Source: Deltaproteobacteria bacterium (GTDB taxonomy: Bacteria > Myxococcota > JACRCW01). From it: 54,417 nucleotides of DNA. A program made the translations under genes and the position numbers. The notes beneath the pieces are model-generated. The model was not told the origin of the DNA, searched no databases, and worked only from the letters and a program-made list of their open reading frames with translations. The stretch lies in NCBI GenBank assembly GCA_016218805.1, contig JACRCW010000073.1, positions 1 to 54,417 of the forward strand, read 5' to 3'. Positions 7,466 through 18,392 of this stretch are shown in pieces; the stretch's first letter is position 1, and every line of letters begins with the position of its first letter.

Positions 7466-9382
7466 TCAGGCTTCGCCTTCGCCGGGCTCCAGCGGGGCCA
7501 CGGCCTCACCGCGGGCCACCTTCTCCGCGCGCTCCCTCTCCAGGTGGCGGTAGATGGTGCGGGGGTCCACGCCCAGATCGCGCGCGGTCTGGGTGCGGTT
7601 GCCGCCGTTGCGGGCCAGCGCGTCGTTGATGTAGCGCCGCTCAAAGTCATCCTTGGCGTCCACAAGCGGCTTGAGCGGGGCCATGTCCTGCGCGCCCAGG
7701 TCCATGTCCTCCGGGCTGAGCATGGCCTTCTCCGCCAGCACCACGGCGCGCTTGATGCGGTTCTCCAGCTGCCGGATGTTCCCCGGCCACGTCCCCTTGC
7801 GCAGCGCCGCCACGCACTCCGGCGAAAACCCCTTGGCCTTGGCACCCACCTCGCGCGCGTGCTTCTGCAGCAGGTAGCGGGCAATGGTGACAATGTCCTC
7901 ACCGCGTTCACGCAGCGGCGGCAGGTGCAGCTGCACCACGTTGAGGCGGTAGTAGAGGTCCTCGCGGAACTTCCCGCCCTTGATGTCCGCCTCCAGGTTG
8001 CGGTGCGTGGCCGCCACCACGCGGATGTCCACCGGCTCGGGCCGCGTGTCCCCCACTTTGACGACGACACGCTCCTGCAGCGCGCGCAGGATCTTCACCT
8101 GCAGGTTGAGCGGCATTTCACCGATTTCATCCAGGAACAGCGTGCCCTTGTCCGCGGACTGGAACTTCCCCATGCGCGTGTTCACCGCGCCGGTGAACGC
8201 GCCGCGCACGTGACCAAACAGCTCGCTCTCCAGCAGGTTCTCCGGGATGGCGCCGCAGTTGATGACGACGAGCGGACCGCGCGCGCGGCTGGAGCGGCGG
8301 TGCAGCTCCCGCGCAATGAGCTCCTTGCCGGTGCCCGTCTCACCGGTGACCAGCACGCTGATGTCGGTGCCCGCCACCTTGTCAATCTTCCGGAAAATCT
8401 CCTTCATGGAATCACACGATCCCACCACGTCACCGTAGCGGTTGGATTCCAGGCGTTCCTTGAGGACCTGGTTCTGCGTCTTGAGTTCGTTGAACGCCTG
8501 CGCCTGCTTCACCAGCAGGGACGCGTGGGACGCAAACACGCTCAGCAGCTCCAGGGAGCGTTCATCAAACAATGACGCCACGCGGTCATTGCCCAGGTAC
8601 AGCACACCAAACAGGTCCCCGCGGTGGATGAGCGGCGCGCAGATGACGCTGCACAGCTTGAGGTTCACCACGGATTCGGCCGCGTTGAAATTCTCGTCTT
8701 TCAGCGCGTCACTGACAATGAGCGGCTTCTTGGAATCCACCACGCGCTTGAGGATGCTGTCAGACAACTGCTGCACGCCGTTGGCAATGGTGGCGCCGTC
8801 CATGTTGCGCGCGCCCACCACCTGCGGGCCGCCTTCCTCCATCAGCACAATGAAGCCCTTGTCCGCCTGCGTGAGCGCCACCGCCTCGTCCAGCAGGAGG
8901 TCCAGCTGGTCGGTGACCTTCTCGCGCTCCACAAGACGCTGGCTGAACGCCTGCAAACGCCGGTAGCTCTGCAGTTCCAGCGTGGCCGTCATCTGCCGCG
9001 CGGAGACGGGCCGCCCGCCCAGCGTGGCCGCGGCGATCACCGGCGTTTCACCGGGGGTCTCATCGTCATCCGCATCCCCGTGCTCCGGTGCGTCCGCGTC
9101 CGTGAACCGGAGCTCCGTGCTGCCCACCTTCACCAGGTCACCGTCCTGCAGCACGTGCCGCTTCACCTTCTTGCCGTTGACCTGCACTTCGCTGGCGCGG
9201 TCAGACGGGAGGATGGCGTACTTGCCGGATTCCCGGTGAAGCTGGGCGTGGAGCGTGGCCACGGCCGGGTCAAACGAAATGCTGACGTCCGCTTCCGGCG
9301 AACTCCCCAGCGTGGTGATGTTCTTGAACAGGTTCCACGCAATGGGGCTGCCGCTCTTGGGGCTGTGGCGCAGGCTGGGCAT
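7466..9382 (-). CDS. FHA-GAF sigma54-dependent transcriptional activator
   Basis: A 638-residue bacterial enhancer-binding protein. Residues about 15-94 form an FHA domain (TLGSSPEADVSI, KVKRHVLQDGDLVKVG), expected to bind phosphothreonine. Residues about 150-297 form a GAF domain. Residues about 318-545 form the AAA+ sigma54-interaction domain, with Walker A GETGTGKE (347-354), an intact GAFTGA loop (394-399) and Walker B TLFLDEIGE. The C-terminus carries a Fis-type helix-turn-helix (RTQTARDLGVDPRTIYRHL). FHA-containing activators of this kind are characteristic of myxobacteria, where Ser/Thr kinase signals reach sigma54 promoters. The open frame extends further upstream into sdhC antisense, but homology begins at the ATG at 9382, which I take as the start. 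It is divergent from sdhCAB; whether it controls that operon is unknown. Confidence 0.93.
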   Translation of the reverse strand: MPSLRHSPKSGSPIAWNLFKNITTLGSSPEADVSISFDPAVATLHAQLHRESGKYAILPSDRASEVQVNGKKVKRHVLQDGDLVKVGSTELRFTDADAPEHGDADDDETPGETPVIAAATLGGRPVSARQMTATLELQSYRRLQAFSQRLVEREKVTDQLDLLLDEAVALTQADKGFIVLMEEGGPQVVGARNMDGATIANGVQQLSDSILKRVVDSKKPLIVSDALKDENFNAAESVVNLKLCSVICAPLIHRGDLFGVLYLGNDRVASLFDERSLELLSVFASHASLLVKQAQAFNELKTQNQVLKERLESNRYGDVVGSCDSMKEIFRKIDKVAGTDISVLVTGETGTGKELIARELHRRSSRARGPLVVINCGAIPENLLESELFGHVRGAFTGAVNTRMGKFQSADKGTLFLDEIGEMPLNLQVKILRALQERVVVKVGDTRPEPVDIRVVAATHRNLEADIKGGKFREDLYYRLNVVQLHLPPLRERGEDIVTIARYLLQKHAREVGAKAKGFSPECVAALRKGTWPGNIRQLENRIKRAVVLAEKAMLSPEDMDLGAQDMAPLKPLVDAKDDFERRYINDALARNGGNRTQTARDLGVDPRTIYRHLERERAEKVARGEAVAPLEPGEGEA

Positions 9383-9520
9383 GGGCCGGCACCCATAGGT
9401 TCGCGTGGCCTGCCCGATCAACCACCGCCCCGGCGGGCGCATCCCGCGCCTGGTTGGCCGCGCCGATCGCGAAAGACGTGCGAGCTTTTTCGGCACACGT
9501 TTCCTCGACGGAGAAACGGC

Positions 9521-9548
9521 TTGCGGGAAATCCCCACAGCGTTTAAAC
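9521..9548 (+). promoter_or_regulatory. Candidate sigma70-type promoter for sdhCAB
   Basis: TTGCGG at 9521-9526 and TTAAAC at 9543-9548 are separated by 16 bases and lie about 50 bases upstream of sdhC. A strong ribosome-binding site, GGAGGT, precedes the sdhC ATG. The boxes match the consensus only partly, so this is a weak prediction. Confidence 0.3.
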
Positions 9549-9598
9549 GACCGCCGTCCCTGGGCCGCCACTGAGCCGGTCCGTGGAGGTGAACGCAG

Positions 9599-10258
9599 AT
9601 GAGTTGGACCCTCAAGTTCTGGGATTCCACCGTCGGCAAGAAGGTCCTGATGGCGCTGACGGGCGCAGCCGGCTTTGTGTTTGTCATTGGACACATGGCG
9701 GGCAACATGCAGGTCTACCTGGGGCGTGATCAGATCAACGCGTACGCCCACTTCCTGCATGAAAAGGCGGGCCTGTTGTGGGTGGTGCGCATTGCGCTCC
9801 TGGCCGCGGTGGGGTTGCACGTGCTGTCGGCGTTGCAGTTGCAGCTGATAAAGCGCGCCGCCCGCCCGGTGCGCTACCAGAAGCCCGGAATCATCCAGGC
9901 CACGCCGGCTTCACGGACCATGATCTTCACCGGCCTGCTGCTGGCGTGGTTCCTCCTCTACCACCTGGCGCACTTCACCTGGGGCAACGCGCATCCCGCG
10001 TTCCGGGAGTTGGACGCGTACAACAACATCGTCACCGGGTTCCAGCACGTGCCGTCGTCGGTGTTCTACATTGTGTGCATGGTGCTGCTGGGTCTGCACC
10101 TGGGTCACGGCGGCAACGCGCTGTTCTTCAGCCTGGGCCTGGTGCACCCCAAGTACCGGCAGGCGGTCCGCGCCATCACCTACGCGCTGATGCTGCTCGT
10201 CGTCATTGCCAACATCTCCATCCCGGTGGCCGTCCTCGCCGGCGTGCTGAAGATCTGA
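9599..10258 (+). CDS. sdhC: Succinate dehydrogenase cytochrome b558 subunit
   Basis: A 219-residue membrane anchor with five hydrophobic segments, matching the single-subunit, di-haem cytochrome b558 type found in Bacillus and many delta-proteobacteria. Candidate haem ligands are His32 (IGHMAGN), His74 (GLHVLS), His122 (YHLAHF) and His167/170 (LHLGHGG), each within or beside a membrane helix. It anchors SdhA and SdhB to the cytoplasmic membrane and passes electrons to menaquinone or ubiquinone. It is first in sdhCAB, with 12 bases to sdhA, and has a strong GGAGGT ribosome-binding site. Confidence 0.95.
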   Translation: MSWTLKFWDSTVGKKVLMALTGAAGFVFVIGHMAGNMQVYLGRDQINAYAHFLHEKAGLLWVVRIALLAAVGLHVLSALQLQLIKRAARPVRYQKPGIIQATPASRTMIFTGLLLAWFLLYHLAHFTWGNAHPAFRELDAYNNIVTGFQHVPSSVFYIVCMVLLGLHLGHGGNALFFSLGLVHPKYRQAVRAITYALMLLVVIANISIPVAVLAGVLKI

Positions 10259-10270
10259 AGGAGCGCGCCT

Positions 10271-12183
<1,913 letters not shown>

Positions 12184-12184
<1 letters not shown>

Positions 12185-12960
12185 TGCGAATCATCCTCCA
12201 CGTGTGGCGCCAGAAGAACGCCCAGAGCCCCGGGAAGTTTGAGCGCTATGAGCGCCCGGAAGTCAGCCCGGATATGTCGTTCCTGGAGATGCTGGACGTC
12301 CTCAATGAGGACCTGGTCAACAAGAACGAGCAGCCCGTGGTGTTTGACCACGACTGCCGCGAAGGCATCTGCGGGGCGTGCGGGTTTGTGGTCAATGGCA
12401 TTGCGCACGGGCCGGAGGACGGCACCACCGTCTGCCAACTGCACATGCGCAAGTTCAAGGACGGCGACGAACTGTACCTGGAACCGTGGCGCGCCAAGGC
12501 GTTCCCCCTGGTGCGCGACCTGCTGGTGGACCGCTCCGCCCTGGACCGCATCATCCAGGCGGGCGGGTACATCACCGCGCCCACCGGAACGTCCGTGGAT
12601 GCCAACAACATCCTGGTTGCCAAGCCGGACCAGGAACGCGCCATGGACGCCGCCGCGTGCATTGGGTGCGGTGCCTGCGTGGCCGCGTGCCCCAACGCGT
12701 CCGCCATGCTGTTCACGTCCGCCAAGGTGACCCACCTGGGCAACCTCCCCCAGGGCCAGCCGGAACGCCTGGACCGCGTGGAGGCCATGGTGGCGACGAT
12801 GGACAAGGAGGGGTTCGGGAGCTGCACGCTCATTGGCGAGTGCTCCGCTGCATGCCCCAAGTCCATCAGCATGGACAGCATTGCGCGGCTCAATGGGGAT
12901 TACATCAGGGCCACGTTTGTGAAGCGCCCGCTGGAACTGAGCGGCCAGGGCAGCGGCTGA
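12184..12960 (+). CDS. sdhB: Succinate dehydrogenase iron-sulfur subunit
   Basis: A 258-residue electron-transfer subunit. An N-terminal 2Fe-2S ferredoxin domain has Cys58, 63, 66 and 84. The C-terminal domain holds [12 protein letters not shown] (Cys159, 162, 165, 169) and a second set, [12 protein letters not shown] (Cys214, 220, 224), for the 3Fe-4S or 4Fe-4S clusters. I chose the ATG at 12184, which shares one base with the sdhA stop; an in-frame GTG at 12181 is an alternative. It completes sdhCAB. Downstream lies a two-hairpin repeat that may act as a 3' end. Confidence 0.95.
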
Positions 12961-13003
12961 TAGGCGCAGCCCAACGCGCGCAAACCCCCCAAAAAACCCA
13001 AAA

Positions 13004-13059
13004 CCCCCCACCCGGCCATGCTCCGCATGGCCGACCTCCCCCCGCAAGCGGGGGGAGGC
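13004..13059 (+). repeat. Two-hairpin intergenic repeat, copy A
   Basis: Starts CCCCCCACCC and contains two inverted repeats: GGCCATGC-TCC-GCATGGCC, then CCTCCCCCCGC-AA-GCGGGGGGAGG. It lies between the convergent ends of sdhB and the ferredoxin gene. Three further copies are at 21755-21811, 21880-21934 and 50053-50110. Its position suggests a bidirectional 3' structure of REP type, but no T-run follows the stems. Confidence 0.85.
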
Positions 13060-13064
13060 AAGAT

Positions 13065-13376
13065 CTATGACGCGCGGCGCGGCGGGATGAGCACCACCAC
13101 GTCATGTCCGTCACGCACCACGCGCGCCTGGCAACTCAGCCGCGCCCCCTGGTGAATCCCCGCACCCAGGACCTGCTCCTCATCCGGCTGCGGCACACTG
13201 AGCGCCTCCGCCCCCGCGGACACCGTCACCCGGCACTCATGACACCGCGCAAAACCGCCGCACGTGGTCCGCACCAACGCACCCAACTGCATGGCCGCGT
13301 TGAGCAGCGAGGTCCCCGGCTGGACGTTCCCCGTCAAGGGCGACAACTCCGGGTCCACAAACGTCACCCGCGCCAC
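13065..13376 (-). CDS. 2Fe-2S ferredoxin
   Basis: A 103-residue plant-type ferredoxin. Cluster ligands are Cys39, Cys45 and Cys48 in CGGFARCHEC, and Cys82 in RLSCQA. It starts with GTG two bases after the stop of the acyl-CoA dehydrogenase gene and is last in a three-gene unit. The context suggests it accepts or donates electrons in acyl-CoA metabolism, although acyl-CoA dehydrogenases normally use ETF; a partner reductase is not visible here. Confidence 0.88.
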   Translation of the reverse strand: MARVTFVDPELSPLTGNVQPGTSLLNAAMQLGALVRTTCGGFARCHECRVTVSAGAEALSVPQPDEEQVLGAGIHQGARLSCQARVVRDGHDVVVLIPPRRAS

Positions 13377-13377
13377 C

Positions 13378-15090
13378 TCACGCCACCGTGCCCGCGCCCA
13401 ACCAGTACTGCCCGCGCTCCACGTAACGCGTTGCCACTTCGCGCAGGGCGGCGGTGCGGCTCACCGGCAACGGCGCCAGCAACGGCGCCAACTCCGCGTG
13501 CAACTCCGCACCCCCCAGGTCCAGCGCAAACCGCCCCGCCCGCGCAATGAGCCGGTCCATCTCCTGAATGGCGTACGCCCTGGCCAGCGGCAGGTGCAGC
13601 GCCTGGTTGTCCGCCTGCACCAGCCGGCGCCGCACGCTGTCCAGGCCAAACGCCGCCTGGTGGATGTCCGCCAACGCCGCCAGCGCCTCCTGCTCCTCCT
13701 CCAACCCCTGCATGAACTGCATGGCCGCCCGCCCGGTAAGGATCAGCGCCAGCGTGCGCGCCTGCACCGTGGCGCGGTCAACCACGTCCTCCGGCAGCGA
13801 CACCGACGCGCTGGCCGCCTGGAACGCGTCCATCAACGGCAGCTGACCCTTCATGGCGCGCTTGAGCAGCACCCCGGGGACCAACATGCGGTTGATCTCG
13901 TTGGTGCCCTCAAAGATCCGGTTGATGCGCACGTCGCGGTAGACCTTCGCCAGCGGGTAATCCTCCATGTAGCCGTACCCGCCCAGGATCTGCAGCGCCT
14001 CGTCGGCCGCGCGGCCCAGCAGTTCGCTGCCAAACACCTTCAGGATGGAGCTCTCAATGTTCAGCTCCTCCAGCGCCTCCATCCCCTTGCCGGTCTCCGC
14101 CGTGTACGCGTCAATGGCGCCGGTGGCGCGGTAGCCCATGGATTCCAGCGCGTACAGGTCCGCCAGCAGCGTGGCAAACTTCTCCCGAATCAACGGGAAT
14201 TCAATGAGCGCTTTTCCAAACTGCCGGCGTTCCCGCGCGTACGGGAGCGTCTCGCGCAGGATGGACTTCACCCCGCCCACCGCAAACACCCCCAGCTTCA
14301 GCCTCCCCACGTTGAGGACGTTGAACGCAATCCGGTGCCCCCGTCCCGGCTCGCCCAGCACGTTCTGGACGGGAACCGGCACGTTCTCCAGGATCAGCGT
14401 GCACGTGGAGCTGCCGCGAATGCCCAGCTTGTGTTCCTCCGGCCCGATGCTCACCCCCGGCATCCCGCGCTCCACAATGAATCCCGTGAATTGCGTGCCG
14501 TCAATCTTGGCGAACACGATGAATACGTCCGCAAAGCCCGCGTTGGTGATCCACTGTTTCTGCCCGTTGAGGATCCAGTGCTTTCCGTCGGCGGACAGCG
14601 TGGCGGTGGCGCGCGCGGCCAGCGCGTCAGACCCGCTGCCCGCCTCCGTCAGCGCGTACGCGGCCAGCTTCTCCCCCGTGGCCAGTGCGGGGAGGTAGCG
14701 CTGCTTCTGCTCATCCGTCCCAAAGAACACAATGGGCAGCGTGCCAATCCCCGTATGCGCACCAAAGCTCACCGCAAACCCGCCTTCGCGCGAGATGGAT
14801 TCCGCCATCAACATGGAGGTGGTCTTGTCCGTCCCGCTGCCGCCGTGCTCGTCGGCAATGTCCAGCCCCAGCGCGCCGATCCCGCCCGCTTTCTTGAGCA
14901 GCGCCGCCATCAGGCCCGGCGTCTTGGCCTCAATCTCCTTGCGGCGCGGGACCACCTCCTTCTCCGTGAACGCCGCCACCGCGCCAAACAGCGCGCGCTG
15001 CTCCGCCGTGAACATCTCCGGCGTCATGATGGTCTCGTGGGAACGGTCGCTGAACAGGTAGCCGACGCAGCGGCTTTCGCGGGTGGTCAT
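13378..15090 (-). CDS. Acyl-CoA dehydrogenase
   Basis: A 570-residue FAD enzyme that introduces the alpha-beta double bond into acyl-CoA. Family signatures are LTEAGSGSDA, KQWITNAGFAD, the FGKALIEFPLIREKFA helix and IFEGTNEINR. It has a C-terminal extension of roughly 180 residues beyond the standard 380-residue fold, as in the VLCAD/ACAD9-like and FadE5-like long forms. The open frame extends about 85 codons upstream as a shadow over the ligase gene. The ATG at 15090 overlaps the ligase stop by four bases and is the credible start. It works between the ligase and the ferredoxin. Confidence 0.93.
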   Translation of the reverse strand: MTTRESRCVGYLFSDRSHETIMTPEMFTAEQRALFGAVAAFTEKEVVPRRKEIEAKTPGLMAALLKKAGGIGALGLDIADEHGGSGTDKTTSMLMAESISREGGFAVSFGAHTGIGTLPIVFFGTDEQKQRYLPALATGEKLAAYALTEAGSGSDALAARATATLSADGKHWILNGQKQWITNAGFADVFIVFAKIDGTQFTGFIVERGMPGVSIGPEEHKLGIRGSSTCTLILENVPVPVQNVLGEPGRGHRIAFNVLNVGRLKLGVFAVGGVKSILRETLPYARERRQFGKALIEFPLIREKFATLLADLYALESMGYRATGAIDAYTAETGKGMEALEELNIESSILKVFGSELLGRAADEALQILGGYGYMEDYPLAKVYRDVRINRIFEGTNEINRMLVPGVLLKRAMKGQLPLMDAFQAASASVSLPEDVVDRATVQARTLALILTGRAAMQFMQGLEEEQEALAALADIHQAAFGLDSVRRRLVQADNQALHLPLARAYAIQEMDRLIARAGRFALDLGGAELHAELAPLLAPLPVSRTAALREVATRYVERGQYWLGAGTVA

Positions 15091-16463
15091 GTGGGGGTTG
15101 ATAGCCCGCCGTCTTGTCCCGCCGCCATGGCGCGCAGGCGCACCAGGTCTGGTTTTCCCCCCGGGAGGCGCGGCAGCGCGTCCAGCCGGACCACGCGGCG
15201 CGGGCGTTCCATGGGCCCCAGGGACGCCGCCGCGGTGGCCAGGATCACCGCCTCGTCCACCGCACCGACGACGAACGCCACCGGGACCTCGCCCAACAAG
15301 CGGTCCGGTGCGCCGACGACGGCGCAGGCCTCCACGCCGGCGCATGCATGGACCGCGTCTTCGACGACCTTGGGCGGGATGCGGGTGCCGCCGACCTTCA
15401 GCACGTGCTTGCGCCGACCCAGCAGGTGCAGCCGTCCCGCTTCATCCAGCCCGCCCAGGTCACCCGTGTGCAGCCAGCCGTCGACGAGCACCTCCGCGGT
15501 GCGGGCAGCTTCATCCAGGTAGCCGTCCATCAGGTTGGGACCGCGCGCAAGCACTTCTCCGTCGGGAGAAATGCGCAGCTCCACGCGCCGCAGCGGGTAA
15601 CCGCAGCTCCCGGGCGCAGCCGCGCCGTCCGCCGGGGGCAGGCACGTCAGGCGCGCGCACGCCTCCGTCTGCCCGTACATCACAAACAGCCCCGCGGGTC
15701 CCAGGACCTCGCGCAGGCGGGGCAGCACGGGGCCGGGCACGGCCCCGCCGGCGACGTTGGCGTAGCGCAGCCGGGGAGGGCGCGCGCGCGCCAGCAGGTC
15801 ACCGCGCATGAGCAACTGGTACGTGGTGGGGACCGCGCTCATGCCCGTGCATCCGGCCGCGGTGGCGGTCTGCAGCAGCGAAGCGGGAAACGCGGAGCTG
15901 GGCTCCACGACCACGCGCGCGCCGACGAGCAGGTGGCTGGTCATCACGGACAGCCCGTACGCGTGGTGGAACGACGGCACGCACAACGTCACGTCGTCCG
16001 GGCGCAGGGACAGGCTCACCACAATGTCCTGCGCGTTGGCCAGCAGCGCGTCCTGGGACAGGTGCGCGGCCAGCGGTTCGCCGGTGCTGCCGCTGGTGAG
16101 CAATGCGACACAACCGGGCGGCACGTCCGGCCACTTTCCCGCGGTGGCGGGCGCGGGCAGCGTGGTGACGACGTGATCCACGCGCAGCCGCGCGAGCCGC
16201 GCCGTGCGCGCCGCCGGCGGGATGCCGGGAGCAAACGGAATCACCGTGGCGCCCGCACCCAGCGCGCCCCACAGCGCCGCCGCCAGGTCCGCGCCGTGCG
16301 GCAGGTCCAGCGCCACGCGGCGGCCGGCAAAGTGGGAGGACCAGGTGCGCGCCAGCGCGCGCGCGCGGTCAGCCAGGGCCGGCCAAGAGGGGAAGTCTGT
16401 GTGCGGATCCTGCAGTCCCCCGCCGTGGGCCTCATCCAGCGCGTCCAGCAGCGGGGCGGTCAT
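15087..16463 (-). CDS. AMP-dependent acyl-CoA synthetase (ANL superfamily)
   Basis: A 458-residue adenylate-forming enzyme that activates a carboxylic acid through an acyl-AMP to the CoA thioester. Visible motifs are the phosphate-binding LLTSGSTGEP, YGQTEAC, the LHTGDLGG motif and the hinge/core GRRKHVLKVGG. The C-terminal PGGKPDL segment includes the expected catalytic Lys. It is shorter than typical 500-550-residue members, with a compact N-terminus, but the core motifs are intact. It is the first gene of a leftward unit whose next gene is an acyl-CoA dehydrogenase, so a fatty or branched acid is the likely substrate. The exact substrate is not readable. Confidence 0.88.
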   Translation of the reverse strand: MTAPLLDALDEAHGGGLQDPHTDFPSWPALADRARALARTWSSHFAGRRVALDLPHGADLAAALWGALGAGATVIPFAPGIPPAARTARLARLRVDHVVTTLPAPATAGKWPDVPPGCVALLTSGSTGEPLAAHLSQDALLANAQDIVVSLSLRPDDVTLCVPSFHHAYGLSVMTSHLLVGARVVVEPSSAFPASLLQTATAAGCTGMSAVPTTYQLLMRGDLLARARPPRLRYANVAGGAVPGPVLPRLREVLGPAGLFVMYGQTEACARLTCLPPADGAAAPGSCGYPLRRVELRISPDGEVLARGPNLMDGYLDEAARTAEVLVDGWLHTGDLGGLDEAGRLHLLGRRKHVLKVGGTRIPPKVVEDAVHACAGVEACAVVGAPDRLLGEVPVAFVVGAVDEAVILATAAASLGPMERPRRVVRLDALPRLPGGKPDLVRLRAMAAGQDGGLSTPT

Positions 16464-16544
16464 GCGCGCACGCTAGCGCGCGGGGGGGCGGGGGCGCACC
16501 TTGCCCGGTTGACCACGCCGCGTCCGCAGTACCATGACGCCACC

Positions 16545-17477
16545 ATGCACCGCGGTTCCCTGCGCACCCTGTGCTTCCTTCCCGTCCTGGCCCTGACGTG
16601 CGGCGCCGCCGGCGACGTCACCACCGCACCGCAGGTGGAGGCCCTGGTGCGGGACTTTGCCGTGGTGAAGACGGCGGAGCTGGACGTGGACGGGGATGGG
16701 CAACCGGAGTCCGCGGTGATCTTCCGTGACGCTGACAACGGCGGCGGGCTGCTGGCGCTGCGGTGGGTCAAGGGCAACTGGCGCCAGGTGGCCTGTGTCT
16801 ACCTGGAGGGCCACCTGCCGGTGGATGCATCCGTGACCGCGCGCGAACTCGCATTCACGTTCGAGGGCAACGACAAGCCGCTGGTGCTGGACCTGGGCAA
16901 GGACGTGGGTCTCGTTGACCGGGAAGGAGATCCGTTCGCCGGAATCACGGTGACGGCCAGCTCGTCGCTCAAGGGGGAATTTGCGCCCAGGGCCGCGTTT
17001 GATGGTGACGTGACGACGAGCTGGGCGGAGGGCAAGGACGGAACGGGAATCGGGGAGAGCATCTCTTTTGAGTTCAAGAAGCCCGTGCACCTGGGACTGG
17101 TGGGCGTGTTCACGGGACGCGGCACGTCCGCCAAGGACTTCAAGGACAACAACCGCATCCGCAAGGCGATCCTGGAGACGTTCACGCCGTCCAACGTGGG
17201 GGACAGCTCGGCCAACCTGGACTTTGCGGACCTGGGGATTGCCAGCGGGGGTCACGTGGCGGAAGTGCAGCTGGCCAACAAGCCGGAGCTGAAATTCTTC
17301 CGGCTGACGGAGGAGGACGTGGTGAAGTTCACCCTGCGCGTGGACAGCGTGTACCTGGGGGACAAGAAGGACGACACGCACGTGGCGGAGGTGATGTTCT
17401 GCCCGCACATCCCGGAAGCGCAGGTGAAAGCGCTGGCCAAGAAGAAACGCGCGGCGGCGCCCGTCAAAGCGCCGTGA
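16545..17477 (+). CDS. Exported protein with NADase-type glycan-binding (discoidin-like) domain
   Basis: A 310-residue protein with an N-terminal hydrophobic signal sequence; a Cys at ALTCG could be a weak lipidation site. Residues about 28-110 resemble the VCBS-like start of secreted proteins (LDVDGDGQPESAVIF). From about 125 onwards the segment TASSSLKGEFAPRAAFDGD followed by TTSWAEG and GIGESISFEF matches the discoidin-like domain often annotated as the NADase-type glycan-binding domain. The C-terminus is Lys/Ala-rich. No catalytic motif is apparent. It precedes the sugar-uptake operon by about 90 bases in the same direction, so glycan binding fits the neighbourhood. I started it at the ATG at 16545 because upstream sequence in the same frame is a shadow of the ligase gene. 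Confidence 0.72.
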   Translation: MHRGSLRTLCFLPVLALTCGAAGDVTTAPQVEALVRDFAVVKTAELDVDGDGQPESAVIFRDADNGGGLLALRWVKGNWRQVACVYLEGHLPVDASVTARELAFTFEGNDKPLVLDLGKDVGLVDREGDPFAGITVTASSSLKGEFAPRAAFDGDVTTSWAEGKDGTGIGESISFEFKKPVHLGLVGVFTGRGTSAKDFKDNNRIRKAILETFTPSNVGDSSANLDFADLGIASGGHVAEVQLANKPELKFFRLTEEDVVKFTLRVDSVYLGDKKDDTHVAEVMFCPHIPEAQVKALAKKKRAAAPVKAP

Positions 17478-17567
17478 ACGGCCCCGGCGGTGCCCGTTCC
17501 ACGACGGATTGACCCCCCTTCAAGCACGGCACTATGAGGCCCGCGTCCTCGGCCCCGGAGGCTCACC

Positions 17568-18392
17568 ATGAAGCTGGTCAACCTCATTGCTCCCCTGGCG
17601 TTCCTGCTGACGGGCGCGTCCGCGCACGCCGGCTGGTCCATCAAGTTCAAAGACCCCAAGGGGGATGACAGGGGGCCCGGCAAGTACAGCTACCCCACGG
17701 ACGCCGTGTACACGTCCGGCAGCTTTGACCTGCTGGAGCTCAACGTGACCGACCAGGGCGCGGACATCCAGCTGGACCTGGTGTTCAACGCCACCATTGA
17801 AGATCCCTGGGGGATGGCCAAGCAGGGCGGCGCCAACTTCTCCGTGCAGTTTGTGCAGATCTACGTGGACACGGACCACAAATCCAAGAGCGGCGAACTG
17901 ACCGCACTGGCCGGCATGAACGCGGTGTTCCAGGACGAGAGCGCGTTTGAGCGCGTGATCCTGGTGAGCCCGCAGCCGGGCGCGCGCGTGAAGCAGGAGG
18001 TGGCGCAGAAGAGCCCCAAGCACAAGAACCTCCTGGTGGTGCCGCGGGAGATCTCCGCCAAGGGCAAGACCATCACCGCCAAGATTGCCAAGAAGGATCT
18101 GGGCCAACCCACGGACCAGTGGGGTTGGCAGGCGCTGGTGGCCTCCAACGAAGGCTACCCCGCCAACACCGACGTGTTGTGCCGCAAGGTGAACGAGTAC
18201 GAGGGGCAGCACCGCTTTGGCGGCGGCGACGACTACGAGGGCGACCCCAATTTCATGGACATCCTGGTCTCCCCGGCCAAGGGTGATTCCGCCGAGAAGG
18301 ACGCGCAGTTCAAGATCCTCTCCGGCTACGTGTCCGGCGCTGACCAGAACAAGTGGAAGCGCGCCGTCCTTCCGATGGTCTACGGGAAGTGA
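17568..18392 (+). CDS. Secreted protein with glucodextranase C-terminal-like domain
   Basis: A 274-residue exported protein with a cleavable signal peptide (MKLVNLIAPLAFLLTGASAHA). The mature part begins DPKGDDRGPGKYSYPTDAV, the hallmark opening of the glucodextranase C-terminal / DOMON-like carbohydrate-associated module. Further family-like strands follow (GSFDLLELNV, VFNATIEDPWG). There is no glycosidase domain. In other bacteria this module is fused to amylopullulanases and glucodextranases; a stand-alone copy heading a MalK/MalE-MalF/MalG-type operon suggests a periplasmic or surface oligosaccharide-binding role. Its stop overlaps the GTG of the porin gene. Confidence 0.78.
   Translation: MKLVNLIAPLAFLLTGASAHAGWSIKFKDPKGDDRGPGKYSYPTDAVYTSGSFDLLELNVTDQGADIQLDLVFNATIEDPWGMAKQGGANFSVQFVQIYVDTDHKSKSGELTALAGMNAVFQDESAFERVILVSPQPGARVKQEVAQKSPKHKNLLVVPREISAKGKTITAKIAKKDLGQPTDQWGWQALVASNEGYPANTDVLCRKVNEYEGQHRFGGGDDYEGDPNFMDILVSPAKGDSAEKDAQFKILSGYVSGADQNKWKRAVLPMVYGK

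Noticed and set aside
9483..9510. A sigma54 promoter (CGGCACACGTTTCC) before sdhC
   Set aside because: The GG and GC elements are not at the required 10-base spacing.
9383..9820. N-terminal extension of the FHA-GAF activator
   Set aside because: The extra codons overlap sdhC on the other strand and have no homology; the FHA domain starts after the ATG at 9382.
13004..13059. Repeat copy A as an ordinary rho-independent terminator
   Set aside because: No T-run follows either stem, and the same two-stem element recurs at other sites, twice inside a coding frame.
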